The notes under the pieces: generated by a model
The model's database searches: none
Seen by the model: the letters and a program-made list of their open reading frames with translations, nothing else
Told to the model about the DNA's origin: nothing
Assembly (NCBI RefSeq): GCF_900109225.1
Contig: NZ_FNZK01000002.1
Location: forward strand, 1 to 64,000
DNA length: 64,000 nucleotides
Direction: 5' to 3'
DNA from: Propionispira arboris
GTDB taxonomy: Bacteria; Bacillota; Negativicutes; Selenomonadales; Selenomonadaceae
Part shown: piece after piece, positions 34,597 through 43,920 of the stretch
How the letters are laid out: the number at the start of each line of letters is the position of its first letter
Numbering within the stretch: the first letter of the stretch is position 1
Position numbers and translations under genes: made by a program

Positions 34597-35307
34597 ATGG
34601 AAAAAAAAGTGTTATATGAAGGTAAAGCAAAATTAATGTATGCAACAGAAAACCCTGATGAATTATTAGTATATTATAAAGATGATGCAACCGCTGGCAA
34701 TGGTGCTAAAAAAGGAACCATTCTGGAAAAAGGTATCATGAATAATAAAATATCAGCATTTTTCTTTAATTTATTGACAAAAGAAGGCATTAAAAATCAT
34801 TATATCAGTATGCCTGGTGACCGTGAAATGTTGGTAAAAAATCTTGACATTATTCCAGTTGAAGTTGTTATTCGTAATGTAGCAGCTGGCAGTTTGGCAA
34901 CTCGTTTAGGTCTTGAAGAAGGGACGAAAATGTCACAACCGATTGTGGAACTTTATTATAAAAGTGATGAACTGAATGATCCAATGATTAATCATTTCCA
35001 TATTAAAGCGATGGGGATTGCTTCGCAGGCAGAAATTGATGTTATTGAAGCAGCTGGCTTAAAAGTTAATGAAATCCTTGTAAAATACCTGGCAACGAAA
35101 AAAATCGAATTGATTGATTTTAAACTTGAATTTGGTCGTCATAAAGGCGAAGTAATCTTAGGTGATGAAATTTCGCCGGATAACTGCCGCTTCTGGGATA
35201 GTGAAACACATGAAAAACTTGATAAAGACAGATTCCGTCGTGACCTTGGTAACGTGGAAGATGCCTATAAAGAAATTTTGCACAGGTTGACGGGAGAAGT
35301 TAGATAA
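34597..35307 (+). CDS. purC: SAICAR synthase PurC
   Basis: 236 residues. The ATG at 34597 follows GGAGG (34581-34585). A TTG at 34558 has no ribosome site. Motifs are [29 protein letters not shown], and DFKLEFGRH with [12 protein letters not shown]. It joins aspartate to CAIR using ATP. It ends one codon before purF (TAAATG). Confidence 0.95.
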   Translation: MEKKVLYEGKAKLMYATENPDELLVYYKDDATAGNGAKKGTILEKGIMNNKISAFFFNLLTKEGIKNHYISMPGDREMLVKNLDIIPVEVVIRNVAAGSLATRLGLEEGTKMSQPIVELYYKSDELNDPMINHFHIKAMGIASQAEIDVIEAAGLKVNEILVKYLATKKIELIDFKLEFGRHKGEVILGDEISPDNCRFWDSETHEKLDKDRFRRDLGNVEDAYKEILHRLTGEVR

Positions 35308-36744
35308 ATGATCGATATAGATGCAAACAAATGGAAGGAAGAATGTGGTGTCTTCGGCATATATTCACGTGAAGAAGACGTTGCGATGATGACGTATCTT
35401 GGCCTTTATGCGTTGCAGCATCGTGGACAGGAAAGTGCTGGTATTGCGATTACAGACGGAGCTTGGATGGACGTAACGCGTGGTATGGGTCTCGTCAATG
35501 AAGTGTTCAGGCATCAATTGCCTCACATGGATAATCAGTATATCGCAATTGGCCATGTAAGATATTCGACTACTGGTTCCAGTCTGCTTGCAAATACGCA
35601 GCCGCTCATTGTAAATTATTCTGGCGGTAAAATTAGTTTGGCACATAATGGAAATTTGACGAATGCCACAGCAATTAGAAAGCGTCTGGAAGAAGAAGGT
35701 ACAATTTTTCAGACGTCCATTGACACGGAAGTTTTTGTGAATTTGATTGCCAGATCACGTAAAGCTGCTGTCGAGGAAAAAATAATTGATAGTCTCGGTC
35801 AGATTGAAGGAGCTTACTGCTTGACAATTATGACGGAAGATAAGCTGATTGGGGTGCGTGATCCACAAGGCTTTAGACCTTTATGTATCGGTAAAATGGG
35901 AGATACGTGGGTTATTTCTTCTGAATCGTGTGCTTTAGATGTTGTTGGCGCTGAATTTGTGCGCGATGTAGAGCCTGGTGAAATGATCGTTATCGATGAT
36001 AATGGACTTCGTTCTTATCAGTTTGCGGAAAAACAAAAACGTGCTTCTTGTATTTTTGAGTATATATATTTTGCTCGTCCCGACAGTGTTATTGACGGAC
36101 AAAGTGTACATGATGCTCGCTTTATGATGGGCAGGGTTTTGGCTCGTGAAAGTGGTTTTAAAGGTGATATTGTAATTTCAGTTCCAGATTCTGGTACAAC
36201 AGCTGCTACGGGGTTTGCTTATGAATCAGGTATCCAATTTACAGAAGGCCTTATTAAAAATCGTTATATTGGTCGCACATTTATTCAACCGACACAGCAA
36301 AAACGCGATACAGCCGTTCGACTTAAACTGAATGCGATTCGATCCGTTGTTGAAGGAAAATCCATCATTATGGTGGATGATTCAATTGTCCGTGGTACAA
36401 CGAGTGGTAAAATTGTTAAAATGTTGAGAAATGCTGGTGCGAAGGAAATCCATATGTGCATCAGTTCTCCGCCTATCGGCTATCCTTGTTACTATGGTAT
36501 TGATACATCAATCCGCAAGGAACTGATTGCAGCTACGAAATCGGTGGAAGAAATTCGTGAATTTATTGGCGCGGATTCTTTACACTTTTTATCCATTGAA
36601 GGTTTAAAACAATGCGTGCCCAAGCTCAATTGTGATGACATGTGTTATGCTTGCTTCAATAGTTCTTATCCTGTTGATCTGAAGCAGGAACATACAGCAG
36701 ATTCGGATAAATATGTATTTGAACAGCGCAAAAAAGATAAATAG
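35308..36744 (+). CDS. purF: Amidophosphoribosyltransferase PurF
   Basis: 478 residues. A short propeptide precedes the catalytic cysteine in EECGVFGIYS, as in the Bacillus-type enzyme. The glutaminase (LQHRGQESAGI, HNGNLTN, GFRPLCIG) is followed by a PRTase with the PRPP loop IIMVDDSIVRGTTSGKI. Four cysteines (C53-type spacing, CDDMCYACF near the end) could hold the Fe-S cluster of this class. It makes 5-phosphoribosylamine, the first committed step. Confidence 0.95.
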   Translation: MIDIDANKWKEECGVFGIYSREEDVAMMTYLGLYALQHRGQESAGIAITDGAWMDVTRGMGLVNEVFRHQLPHMDNQYIAIGHVRYSTTGSSLLANTQPLIVNYSGGKISLAHNGNLTNATAIRKRLEEEGTIFQTSIDTEVFVNLIARSRKAAVEEKIIDSLGQIEGAYCLTIMTEDKLIGVRDPQGFRPLCIGKMGDTWVISSESCALDVVGAEFVRDVEPGEMIVIDDNGLRSYQFAEKQKRASCIFEYIYFARPDSVIDGQSVHDARFMMGRVLARESGFKGDIVISVPDSGTTAATGFAYESGIQFTEGLIKNRYIGRTFIQPTQQKRDTAVRLKLNAIRSVVEGKSIIMVDDSIVRGTTSGKIVKMLRNAGAKEIHMCISSPPIGYPCYYGIDTSIRKELIAATKSVEEIREFIGADSLHFLSIEGLKQCVPKLNCDDMCYACFNSSYPVDLKQEHTADSDKYVFEQRKKDK

Positions 36745-36752
36745 GATTTGCC

Positions 36753-36785
36753 CATTATCCATAACAGTTCCTGTTATGGATAATG
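36753..36785 (+). other. Perfect hairpin between purF and purM
   Basis: CATTATCCATAACAG and its complement are separated by a 3-base loop. There is no T run, so it may stabilise mRNA or slow polymerase rather than terminate. Confidence 0.6.
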
Positions 36786-36833
36786 TGATTCTTACAGTGG
36801 GAAAACAAAAAAATGCAAAATTTGGAGGAAATC

Positions 36834-37898
36834 ATGGCTGAAGACAAACAAACAAAACTCACATATCGTGATGCTGGTGTTGATATTGATGCAGGAAATT
36901 ATTCGGTTTCTTTAATTAAAGAGAGTGTGAAAGCGACCTATCGTCCGGAAGTTTTAGGTGATTTAGGTGGTTTTGGTGGTTTATTCGCACTGAATATCCT
37001 GAAATATAAAGAACCGGTTTTGGTTTCTGGGACCGATGGTGTTGGGACAAAACTTCGCTTGGCCTTTATGCTTGATAAGCATGATACGATTGGACAAGAT
37101 GCCGTGGCGATGTGTGTCAATGATATTTTAGTACAAGGTGCAGAACCTTTGTATTTTCTCGATTATCTGGCGGTTGGTAAGCTTGACCCTGAGCAAGTGG
37201 CAGCTGTTGTCAAAGGTGTAGCAGGAGCTTGTAAAGAATCCGGCTGTGCATTAATTGGTGGGGAAACAGCAGAAATGTCAGGTTTCTATCCAGTCGGTGA
37301 ATATGATATTGCTGGTTTTGCCGTGGGAATTGTCGATAAGTCAAAAATAATCACTGGTGAAAATATTAAAGCAGGAAATGTCTTGCTGGGGCTGCCTTCA
37401 AGCGGTATTCATTCGAATGGATATTCATTGGTTCGCAAGATCTGCTTTGATGTAAAAGGCTTTAAAGGTGATGAACATATCGAAGCTTTAAATTCGACAA
37501 TTGGCGAAGAACTTTTACGTCCGACCAGACTCTATCCAAAAGTTTGTTTGCCACTTATTGAGAATTTTAAAATAAATGGAATGGTTCATATTACTGGTGG
37601 TGGTTTCTATGATAATATTCCGCGCGTATTGCCAGAAACGTGTGGTGTTGAAATCGATGCTGCAGCTTGGCAAAGTCCGACTATTTTCAAACTTTTACAA
37701 CAGTGGGGCAATGTAGAGTGGCGAGAAATGTATCGTACCTTCAACATGGGAATTGGTATGGTGCTTGTTGTTGATGCTGAAGAAGTTCCTAAAATACAGG
37801 CTCATCTAAAAGCACAAAATGAAGAATGTTTTGTTATTGGGCAAGTTACGACAGGAAAACAGGAAGTAACGATTAAAGGCGGCGTATTTAATGACTGA
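36834..37898 (+). CDS. purM: AIR synthetase PurM
   Basis: 354 residues. The ATG at 36834 follows GGAGGA. An earlier ATG at 36813 lies before that site. Motifs are LTYRDAGVDIDAGN, GTDGVGTKLRLA, CVNDILVQGAEPLYFLDY, GGETAEMSGFY, and LVRKICFD with HITGGGFYDNIPRVLP. It closes the imidazole ring of FGAM. It overlaps purN by 8 bases. Confidence 0.95.
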   Translation: MAEDKQTKLTYRDAGVDIDAGNYSVSLIKESVKATYRPEVLGDLGGFGGLFALNILKYKEPVLVSGTDGVGTKLRLAFMLDKHDTIGQDAVAMCVNDILVQGAEPLYFLDYLAVGKLDPEQVAAVVKGVAGACKESGCALIGGETAEMSGFYPVGEYDIAGFAVGIVDKSKIITGENIKAGNVLLGLPSSGIHSNGYSLVRKICFDVKGFKGDEHIEALNSTIGEELLRPTRLYPKVCLPLIENFKINGMVHITGGGFYDNIPRVLPETCGVEIDAAAWQSPTIFKLLQQWGNVEWREMYRTFNMGIGMVLVVDAEEVPKIQAHLKAQNEECFVIGQVTTGKQEVTIKGGVFND

Positions 37899-38502
37899 GT
37901 CAGTGCTGGGAGTTTTGGCATCCGGTCGTGGTACGAATTTACAATCGATTATGAATGCGATTGCAACAGGTCAAATCAAAGCGAAAATTGGTGTTGTCAT
38001 TACCGATAAACCAGAAGCAAAAGCCTTAGACCGAGCGCGGGAAGCGAATATTCAGGCGGTTTGTATTGATCGTACAAAGTGCACTTCTAAAGAAGACTTC
38101 GAACAAAAGCTGGTTGCTGCTTTACGGGAATACGGTGTGAATTTAGTTGTTTTGGCAGGTTTTATGCGGCTTTTAAGTCCTTATTTCGTGCAGTCATTTA
38201 AAGATCGTATTTTAAATATACATCCATCACTTCTGCCAGCATTTGGTGGAGCACATGCCCACCGTGACGTACTTGCCTATGGTGTTAAAGTTTCTGGCTG
38301 TACCATTCATTTTGTTGATGAGGGCATGGATAGTGGTCCGATTATTTTGCAGGAAAGTGTACCAGTGCTGCCCGGCGATACGGAAGATACCCTGGCGGCA
38401 AGGGTTTTGGAAAAAGAACATAGTTTATATCCGCGGGCGATTGCCTTATATATTGATGGGAAGCTCATCGTAAATGGTCGTCAGGTCATTATTCAGTCTT
38501 AA
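37891..38502 (+). CDS. purN: GAR formyltransferase PurN (folate-dependent)
   Basis: 203 residues: VLASGRGTNLQSIM, VVLAGFMRLLSP, ILNIHPSLLPAFGGAHAH, and the catalytic Asp in HFVDEGMDSGPII. It uses 10-formyl-tetrahydrofolate to formylate GAR. The formate-dependent PurT is not seen. The start overlaps the purM end, so translation is probably coupled. Confidence 0.95.
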   Translation: MTESVLGVLASGRGTNLQSIMNAIATGQIKAKIGVVITDKPEAKALDRAREANIQAVCIDRTKCTSKEDFEQKLVAALREYGVNLVVLAGFMRLLSPYFVQSFKDRILNIHPSLLPAFGGAHAHRDVLAYGVKVSGCTIHFVDEGMDSGPIILQESVPVLPGDTEDTLAARVLEKEHSLYPRAIALYIDGKLIVNGRQVIIQS

Positions 38503-38538
38503 TGTCTCTTACTAAAAAATGTAGAAGGTGGTTTTATT

Positions 38539-39132
38539 ATGAAGATAAAACGTGCGCTGCTTAGCGTTTCCGATAAAACAGGTATTGTCGATTTTGCTAG
38601 AAAGCTCAATGAAGCTGGTGTGGAAATTATTTCAACTGGTGGTACGATGAAGGCAATTAAAGAAGCTGGTATTCCCGTGATGTATGTAAGTGATGTTACA
38701 GGTTTTCCGGAAATTATGGATGGCAGGGTCAAAACGTTGAACCCTTATATTCATGGTGGTATTTTGGCTGTTCGTGATAATGAAGAACATGTCAAAGCGA
38801 TGCATGAACATAAAATTACTGGTATTGATATGGTTGTTGTAAATCTATATCCATTTCGTCAGACGATTGCGAAACCAAATGTAAGTCTAGCTGAAGCTGT
38901 GGAAAATATTGATATTGGCGGTCCGGCGATGATTCGTGCTGCAGCAAAAAATTTCAAATTTGTTACGGTTGTCGTAAACCCGGACCGTTACAATGAAATT
39001 GCTGTTGATATTGCTCAAAATGGCGGAACAACTGACAAGCTTAGAATGCAGCTTTCCCAGGAGGCATTTAATCATACGGCGAAGTATGATGAGTGTATTC
39101 AGGCATATCTGGCAAAACAGCTTCAAGGCTGA
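38539..39132 (+). CDS. purH: IMP cyclohydrolase (PurH N-terminal half only)
   Basis: 197 residues, about 40% of normal PurH. It is the MGS-like cyclohydrolase domain: [64 protein letters not shown], ending [15 protein letters not shown] then stop. The AICAR transformylase domain (the 10-formyl-THF step) is absent. A terminator follows at once, and the next frame is purD, so this is not a frameshift visible in the sequence. The other half must be encoded elsewhere (separate transformylase, or PurP-type). Confidence 0.9.
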   Translation: MKIKRALLSVSDKTGIVDFARKLNEAGVEIISTGGTMKAIKEAGIPVMYVSDVTGFPEIMDGRVKTLNPYIHGGILAVRDNEEHVKAMHEHKITGIDMVVVNLYPFRQTIAKPNVSLAEAVENIDIGGPAMIRAAAKNFKFVTVVVNPDRYNEIAVDIAQNGGTTDKLRMQLSQEAFNHTAKYDECIQAYLAKQLQG

Positions 39133-39153
39133 TAACTTTTAGCAAAAAAATAG

Positions 39154-39182
39154 AGGCGCACTTATATCAGGTGCGCCTTTTT
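39154..39182 (+). terminator. Terminator between purH and purD
   Basis: AGGCGCAC/GTGCGCCT around a 9-base loop, then TTTTT. Because purD starts 20 bases later, read-through must occur or purD has its own promoter. Confidence 0.75.
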
Positions 39183-39200
39183 CGATAAGGAAGTGTATTT

Positions 39201-40478
39201 GTGCATATTTTAGTGATTGGCGGCGGTGGTCGCGAACATACATTGGTTTGGAAACTTTCGCAAAGTAAACAAGTAGATAAAATTTATGCAATTCCAGGTA
39301 ATCCGGGAATGATGGAGTTGGCGGAATGTATCGATACGATCGATATTATGGATAATGTTAGCTTGGTAGGCTTTGCCAAAAAACAAAAGATTGATTTGGT
39401 TGTTGTTGGGCCGGAAGTACCGCTTATAAATGGGGCTGTTGATGCTTTTGTGGCAGCTGGAATTAAGGCTTTTGGTCCAAATCAGGCAGCGGCTGAAATT
39501 GAAGGATCAAAATCTTTTTCGAAGAATTTGATGAAGAAATATGGTATTCCGACAGCGAAATATGAAGTGTTCACGGATGTTGAAAAAGCGCGGGCTTATA
39601 TACAAAAAGAAGGTGCACCGATTGTCATCAAAGCCGATGGTTTGGCTGCCGGTAAAGGCGTTATCGTTGCTGTTTCGTTAGAAGAAGCTTTGGCGGCTGT
39701 CGATGAAATTATGTGTGATCAAGCGTTTGGACAGGCGGGAAGCCGTGTTGTTATTGAAGAATGTTTGATAGGGGAAGAAGCCTCTTTACTTGCTTTTACC
39801 GATGGGGATACCATTGTACCAATGGTGTCTTCTCAAGATCATAAACGAGCTTATGATAATGATGAGGGACCTAATACGGGCGGTATGGGAGCTTATGCAC
39901 CAGCGCCAGTCGTAACGGCTGCTATTTTAGAAAAGGTGCAAAAAGAAGTTCTGGAACCAACAATTGCCGCTATGAAAGCGGAAGGCCGAAAATATGTAGG
40001 TTGTTTGTATGCCGGGATCATGATTACAACTGCGGGGCCGAAAGTAATTGAATTTAATGCCCGCTTTGGTGATCCTGAAACACAAGTCGTACTGCCCTTG
40101 CTCAAAAGTGATCTCGTAGATGTTATGCTGGCTTGTATTGAAGGCAGATTGAAAGCGACTAAAGTAGAGTGGTCTGCTGAAAAAGCGGTTTGTATTGTTA
40201 TGGCAGCTGGGGGCTATCCGAAATCTTACAAAAAAAATGATGCAATTTCTGGTCTCGCTGCAGCGCAAGCATCGGGCGCGTTTGTTTTCCATGCCGGCAC
40301 TGCCGCAGCAAATAAGCAGATTGTGACCAACGGCGGACGTGTACTTGGCGTTGTGGCAACAGCACCTGACATCAAAGATGCTGTTGCTAAAGCTTATTTG
40401 GGAGTAAGTAAAATTGATTTTGCCAATAAACACTATCGCACCGATATTGCTTATCGGGCCTTAAATCGTCTAAAATAA
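39201..40478 (+). CDS. purD: GAR synthetase PurD
   Basis: 425 residues from a GTG at 39201 after AAGGAAG. ATP-grasp: VIGGGGREHTLVWKL, GPEVPLINGAVDAF, KADGLAAGKGVIVA, FTDGDTIVPM, GPNTGGMGAYAP, EFNARFGDPETQVVLP. It ligates glycine to phosphoribosylamine. Last gene of the purine set. It sits after the intra-operon terminator. Confidence 0.95.
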   Translation: MHILVIGGGGREHTLVWKLSQSKQVDKIYAIPGNPGMMELAECIDTIDIMDNVSLVGFAKKQKIDLVVVGPEVPLINGAVDAFVAAGIKAFGPNQAAAEIEGSKSFSKNLMKKYGIPTAKYEVFTDVEKARAYIQKEGAPIVIKADGLAAGKGVIVAVSLEEALAAVDEIMCDQAFGQAGSRVVIEECLIGEEASLLAFTDGDTIVPMVSSQDHKRAYDNDEGPNTGGMGAYAPAPVVTAAILEKVQKEVLEPTIAAMKAEGRKYVGCLYAGIMITTAGPKVIEFNARFGDPETQVVLPLLKSDLVDVMLACIEGRLKATKVEWSAEKAVCIVMAAGGYPKSYKKNDAISGLAAAQASGAFVFHAGTAAANKQIVTNGGRVLGVVATAPDIKDAVAKAYLGVSKIDFANKHYRTDIAYRALNRLK

Positions 40479-40492
40479 ATACTAAGATTTTT

Positions 40493-40528
40493 CACGACAA
40501 AGAGATTTTTTCTTTGTCGTGTTTTTTT
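40493..40528 (+). terminator. Rho-independent terminator of the purine operon
   Basis: CACGACAAAGA pairs with TCTTTGTCGTG and is followed by seven T. Confidence 0.9.
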
Positions 40529-40652
40529 GTAGCAATTCTCCTTTTTTCTAGATAGGATAAGCGGCTGTAGATGTGTTATAATGGAAATTAAAGATTTAGA
40601 TAAATTATACTAAAAAACTATATATACTAAGGTTTCTTGATCTGTATATATT

Positions 40653-40791
40653 AAGTTGCATTAAAGAGATTGCATATAGACGATTAGGCTGCCAGGAATT
40701 TGGTATAGGGCATCGTTTGCTTCATACGTAACGCTACTCAACCCTATACCAAATTCCTGACGATTGCCATATAAAACATTTAATGTAACTT
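40653..40791 (+). repeat. Inverted-repeat element, full copy 1 (139 bp)
   Basis: Terminal arms AAGTTGCATTAAA and TTTAATGTAACTT are near-perfect inverted repeats. The centre has an 18-bp perfect hairpin (CAGGAATTTGGTATAGGG with its complement) around a loop with CATCGTTTGCTTC and ACGTAACGC. A second full copy is at 53708-53848 and a deleted one at 25496-25555. It has no coding capacity. It could be a miniature inverted-repeat transposable element or a structured RNA. Confidence 0.75.
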
Positions 40792-40822
40792 ATATAGTTT
40801 GTTAATAAAAGGAGTAGATTAA

Positions 40823-43747
40823 ATGACATTAGAAATAAATAAAAGCTATCATGGTTTCCGCTTGCTTACTGTGAAAAAAATCAAAGAAGTAGCTTCGACC
40901 ACTTATCAATTTGAGCATGAAAAAAGCGGTGCCAGACTTTTGTTTTTAGAAAATAAAGATGATAATAAAGTCTTTTCGATTACATTCCGTACACCACCAA
41001 CCGATGATACCGGTGTTGCTCACATTGTTGAACATTCAACACTTTGTGGTTCGCGTAAGTTCCCAATGAAAGAACCGTTTGTTGAACTTGTCAAGGGTTC
41101 ACTCAATACGTATTTAAATGCCATGACTTTCCCGGACAAGACGATGTATCCTGTGGCCAGTCGCAATGATAAAGATTTTCAGAATTTAATGGATGTGTAT
41201 CTTGATGCTGTTTTTTTCCCAGCGATGTATACACAGCCGGAGATTCTTATGCAAGAAGGCTGGCACTATGAAATCGAAAAACCAGAAGATGAACTTACCT
41301 ATAGTGGCGTTGTTTATAATGAAATGAAAGGCGCGTTGTCTTCTGCTGAATCGCTGTTGGATAAAGAAATATTGACATCGCTGTTTCCTAATACGACCTA
41401 TGGTTTTGAATCTGGCGGCGATCCTGAAGCCATTCCTGATTTGACACAGGAAATGTTTATTGATTTTCATAACAAATATTACCATCCAACCAATAGTTAT
41501 ATTTATTTATATGGTGATATGGATATTTTAGAAAAACTAGCATTTTTGGATCAAAATTATTTGAATTCATTTGACCGTATTGCCATACCATCGAAGATTG
41601 AAGAACAAACATTGTTTACAAAACCACAAAAAATTACGAAAGAATACCCGATTGCCTCGACAGAACAAACGCAGGATAAAACGTTTTTAAGTTTGAATGC
41701 GATTGTAGGAAAAGCAACCGATGCAGAGGAAATGCTGGCACTTGAAATATTAGAACATGCATTACTTAAAACACAGGCAGCACCACTTAAAAAAGCATTG
41801 ATTGATGCAAAATTAGGGAAAGATGTATTGTCTTCGTTTGAAGATAGTCTTCTTCAACCTGTTTTTAGTATCATTGTAAGTGGTTCCGATGAAAAGAAAG
41901 CTGATGAATTTCAAAAGATAATTCAAACTTCACTGCAAAAACTTGTTAAAGATGGCATTGATCGCGAACTTTTGGAAGCGTCCATCAATCTTTTGGAATT
42001 TAAATTACGTGAAGCAGATTTTGGACAATTCCCAACAGGTCTGATTTATGATATAAAACTTATGAACAGCTGGCTTTATGATGGGGATCCAACAATGTTC
42101 TTATATTATGAAGCGGCCTTGCAAAAAATGAAAGATGGCCTAAAAAGTCATTACTTTGAAAATATTATTCAGACTCGTTTGCTGGATAATCCACATAAAA
42201 CAATCGTCGTTTTGAAACCAAACCAGCGGATGGCTGAGGAAAAAGAAGTGGAGCTGACAAAGATCTTGGCGCAGGCAAAAGAAAAAATGTCAGATACTGA
42301 ACTGGCGGCAATCATTTCTTTAACGGCTAAACTTAAAGAACGCCAAGAAACACCAGATACACCGGAAGCATTGGCAACGATTCCACTGTTAGAGTTGAAA
42401 GATATCAAAAAAGAAACGGAAGCTTTGATTCAGGAAAAAAGAGTAGAGGATGGAACGGATATTTTATTTCATGCCGTAACAACGAATCAGATTGCTTATT
42501 TAAACCTTTATTTCGATGTTTCGACCATTCCGGAAGACCTCTTGCCGTATGCATTTCTGTTGTCCGAACTTTTGGGAAAAGTCTCAACGCAAAAACATGA
42601 CTACGGTTCTTTAGCGAATACGTTGAATCTGCATACTGGGGGAATCAGCTACGACATAGCAGCTTATACCAAAAATGCAAAACCGGATTCGTTATTGCCA
42701 AAATTCAAGGTGCAAGCGAAATCTCTGGTGACAAAATTACCAAAACTTTGTGAACTGTTGACAGAAGTGATTACAAGCAGTACGTTTGACGATGAAAAAC
42801 GGGTTAGGGAATTAATTGATCAGTGTAAGGCAACAATGGAGATGTATATGATTAAAGCAGCTCAACAGCTTGTGGCAGGGCGATTGGCGTCTTATTTTTC
42901 ACCAGCTGCAGCCTATAATGAAAAAGGCATGCTGTCATTTTACGACTTTATTGTAGATTTTGATAAAAATTTTGCGGATCGTTACAGCCAAATGAAAGAA
43001 AAATTTGCCGAGCTTCAACCGATGATTTTCAATAAACAAAACTTACTGGTCAGTGTTACGTTGGAAGAGGAAAACTATTCGGCATTCACACAAACATTTA
43101 AGCAGGTACAATCTGCTCTTAGCATAGTAAACTATCCGCAGCAAACATACTCTTTTGCTATCGATAAGAAAAATGAAGGATTTATGACTTCCAGTAAGGT
43201 ACAATACGTGAGTAAGGGTGCTAACTTCATTAAGCTTGGCTATGAATTTACGGGAAGCATGCGTGTAATGGAAACAATTTTGCGTTACGACTATTTTTGG
43301 AACCGTATTCGTGTTCAGGGTGGTGCATATGGAGCCTTTACGCAATTTAGACGCAATGGCAATATGATGTTTGGTTCATATCGTGATCCGAATCTGACTG
43401 AAACAATTGCAGTTTTTGATGAAACAGTCGATTACTTGCAGTCGTTTGCCATCAGTGAACGGGAAATGCTCAAATATATTATTGGAACGATGAGCACATT
43501 GGATACGCCGCTTACACCCAAAATGAAAGGTGAACTTGCGGCCGAATGTTACATCCATGGTGTCACTGAACTCGATTTGCAGCGTGAACGCGACGAAATA
43601 TTAGCAACCGACCAAAAAGCTATTGCGGCTTTGGGGACTTTAGTAAAGGCTTGTATGCAGCAAAACAATTTATGTGTCCTGGGCAGTGAAACCAAAATAA
43701 AAGAAAATGAAATAGTATTTGGTCAGCTAAAAACTATTTTTGATTGA
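40823..43747 (+). CDS. M16C-family zinc metallopeptidase (presequence-protease-like)
   Basis: 974 residues, ATG at 40823 after AAAGGAG. The inverted zinc motif HIVEHSTLCGS (HxxEH) is near residue 70, and the distal Glu ligand region (YSGVVYNEMKGALSS) follows. The second, non-catalytic half of the pitrilysin clamshell occupies the rest. The length fits the PreP/Cym1 class (about 970). No signal peptide is present, so it should be cytoplasmic and degrade small peptides. It is a single-gene unit. Confidence 0.9.
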   Translation: MTLEINKSYHGFRLLTVKKIKEVASTTYQFEHEKSGARLLFLENKDDNKVFSITFRTPPTDDTGVAHIVEHSTLCGSRKFPMKEPFVELVKGSLNTYLNAMTFPDKTMYPVASRNDKDFQNLMDVYLDAVFFPAMYTQPEILMQEGWHYEIEKPEDELTYSGVVYNEMKGALSSAESLLDKEILTSLFPNTTYGFESGGDPEAIPDLTQEMFIDFHNKYYHPTNSYIYLYGDMDILEKLAFLDQNYLNSFDRIAIPSKIEEQTLFTKPQKITKEYPIASTEQTQDKTFLSLNAIVGKATDAEEMLALEILEHALLKTQAAPLKKALIDAKLGKDVLSSFEDSLLQPVFSIIVSGSDEKKADEFQKIIQTSLQKLVKDGIDRELLEASINLLEFKLREADFGQFPTGLIYDIKLMNSWLYDGDPTMFLYYEAALQKMKDGLKSHYFENIIQTRLLDNPHKTIVVLKPNQRMAEEKEVELTKILAQAKEKMSDTELAAIISLTAKLKERQETPDTPEALATIPLLELKDIKKETEALIQEKRVEDGTDILFHAVTTNQIAYLNLYFDVSTIPEDLLPYAFLLSELLGKVSTQKHDYGSLANTLNLHTGGISYDIAAYTKNAKPDSLLPKFKVQAKSLVTKLPKLCELLTEVITSSTFDDEKRVRELIDQCKATMEMYMIKAAQQLVAGRLASYFSPAAAYNEKGMLSFYDFIVDFDKNFADRYSQMKEKFAELQPMIFNKQNLLVSVTLEEENYSAFTQTFKQVQSALSIVNYPQQTYSFAIDKKNEGFMTSSKVQYVSKGANFIKLGYEFTGSMRVMETILRYDYFWNRIRVQGGAYGAFTQFRRNGNMMFGSYRDPNLTETIAVFDETVDYLQSFAISEREMLKYIIGTMSTLDTPLTPKMKGELAAECYIHGVTELDLQRERDEILATDQKAIAALGTLVKACMQQNNLCVLGSETKIKENEIVFGQLKTIFD

Positions 43748-43859
43748 GGGCCGCCGCTTTCTGAAATGAAAAAGAAGGCGGCTAATCCCTTTGTTTGTAT
43801 ATGTTCCATGTACATTTGTTTTATTTTTATCGATGAGACAGAGTATTGACTAAACCGAA

Positions 43860-43887
43860 TTGACTTTCGTGAAGGGGCATGTAATAA
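43860..43887 (+). promoter_or_regulatory. Promoter of dapA
   Basis: TTGACT (43860-43865) and TAATAA (43882-43887) with a 16-base spacer, 34 bases before the start. Confidence 0.45.
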
Positions 43888-43920
43888 TAAAATTTAGATG
43901 CAATTAAGGAGGTTATCATA

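Noticed and set aside
39927-40433. 168-codon open frame on the minus strand inside purD
   Set aside because: It is opposite a clear purD frame, has no family character and no ribosome site.
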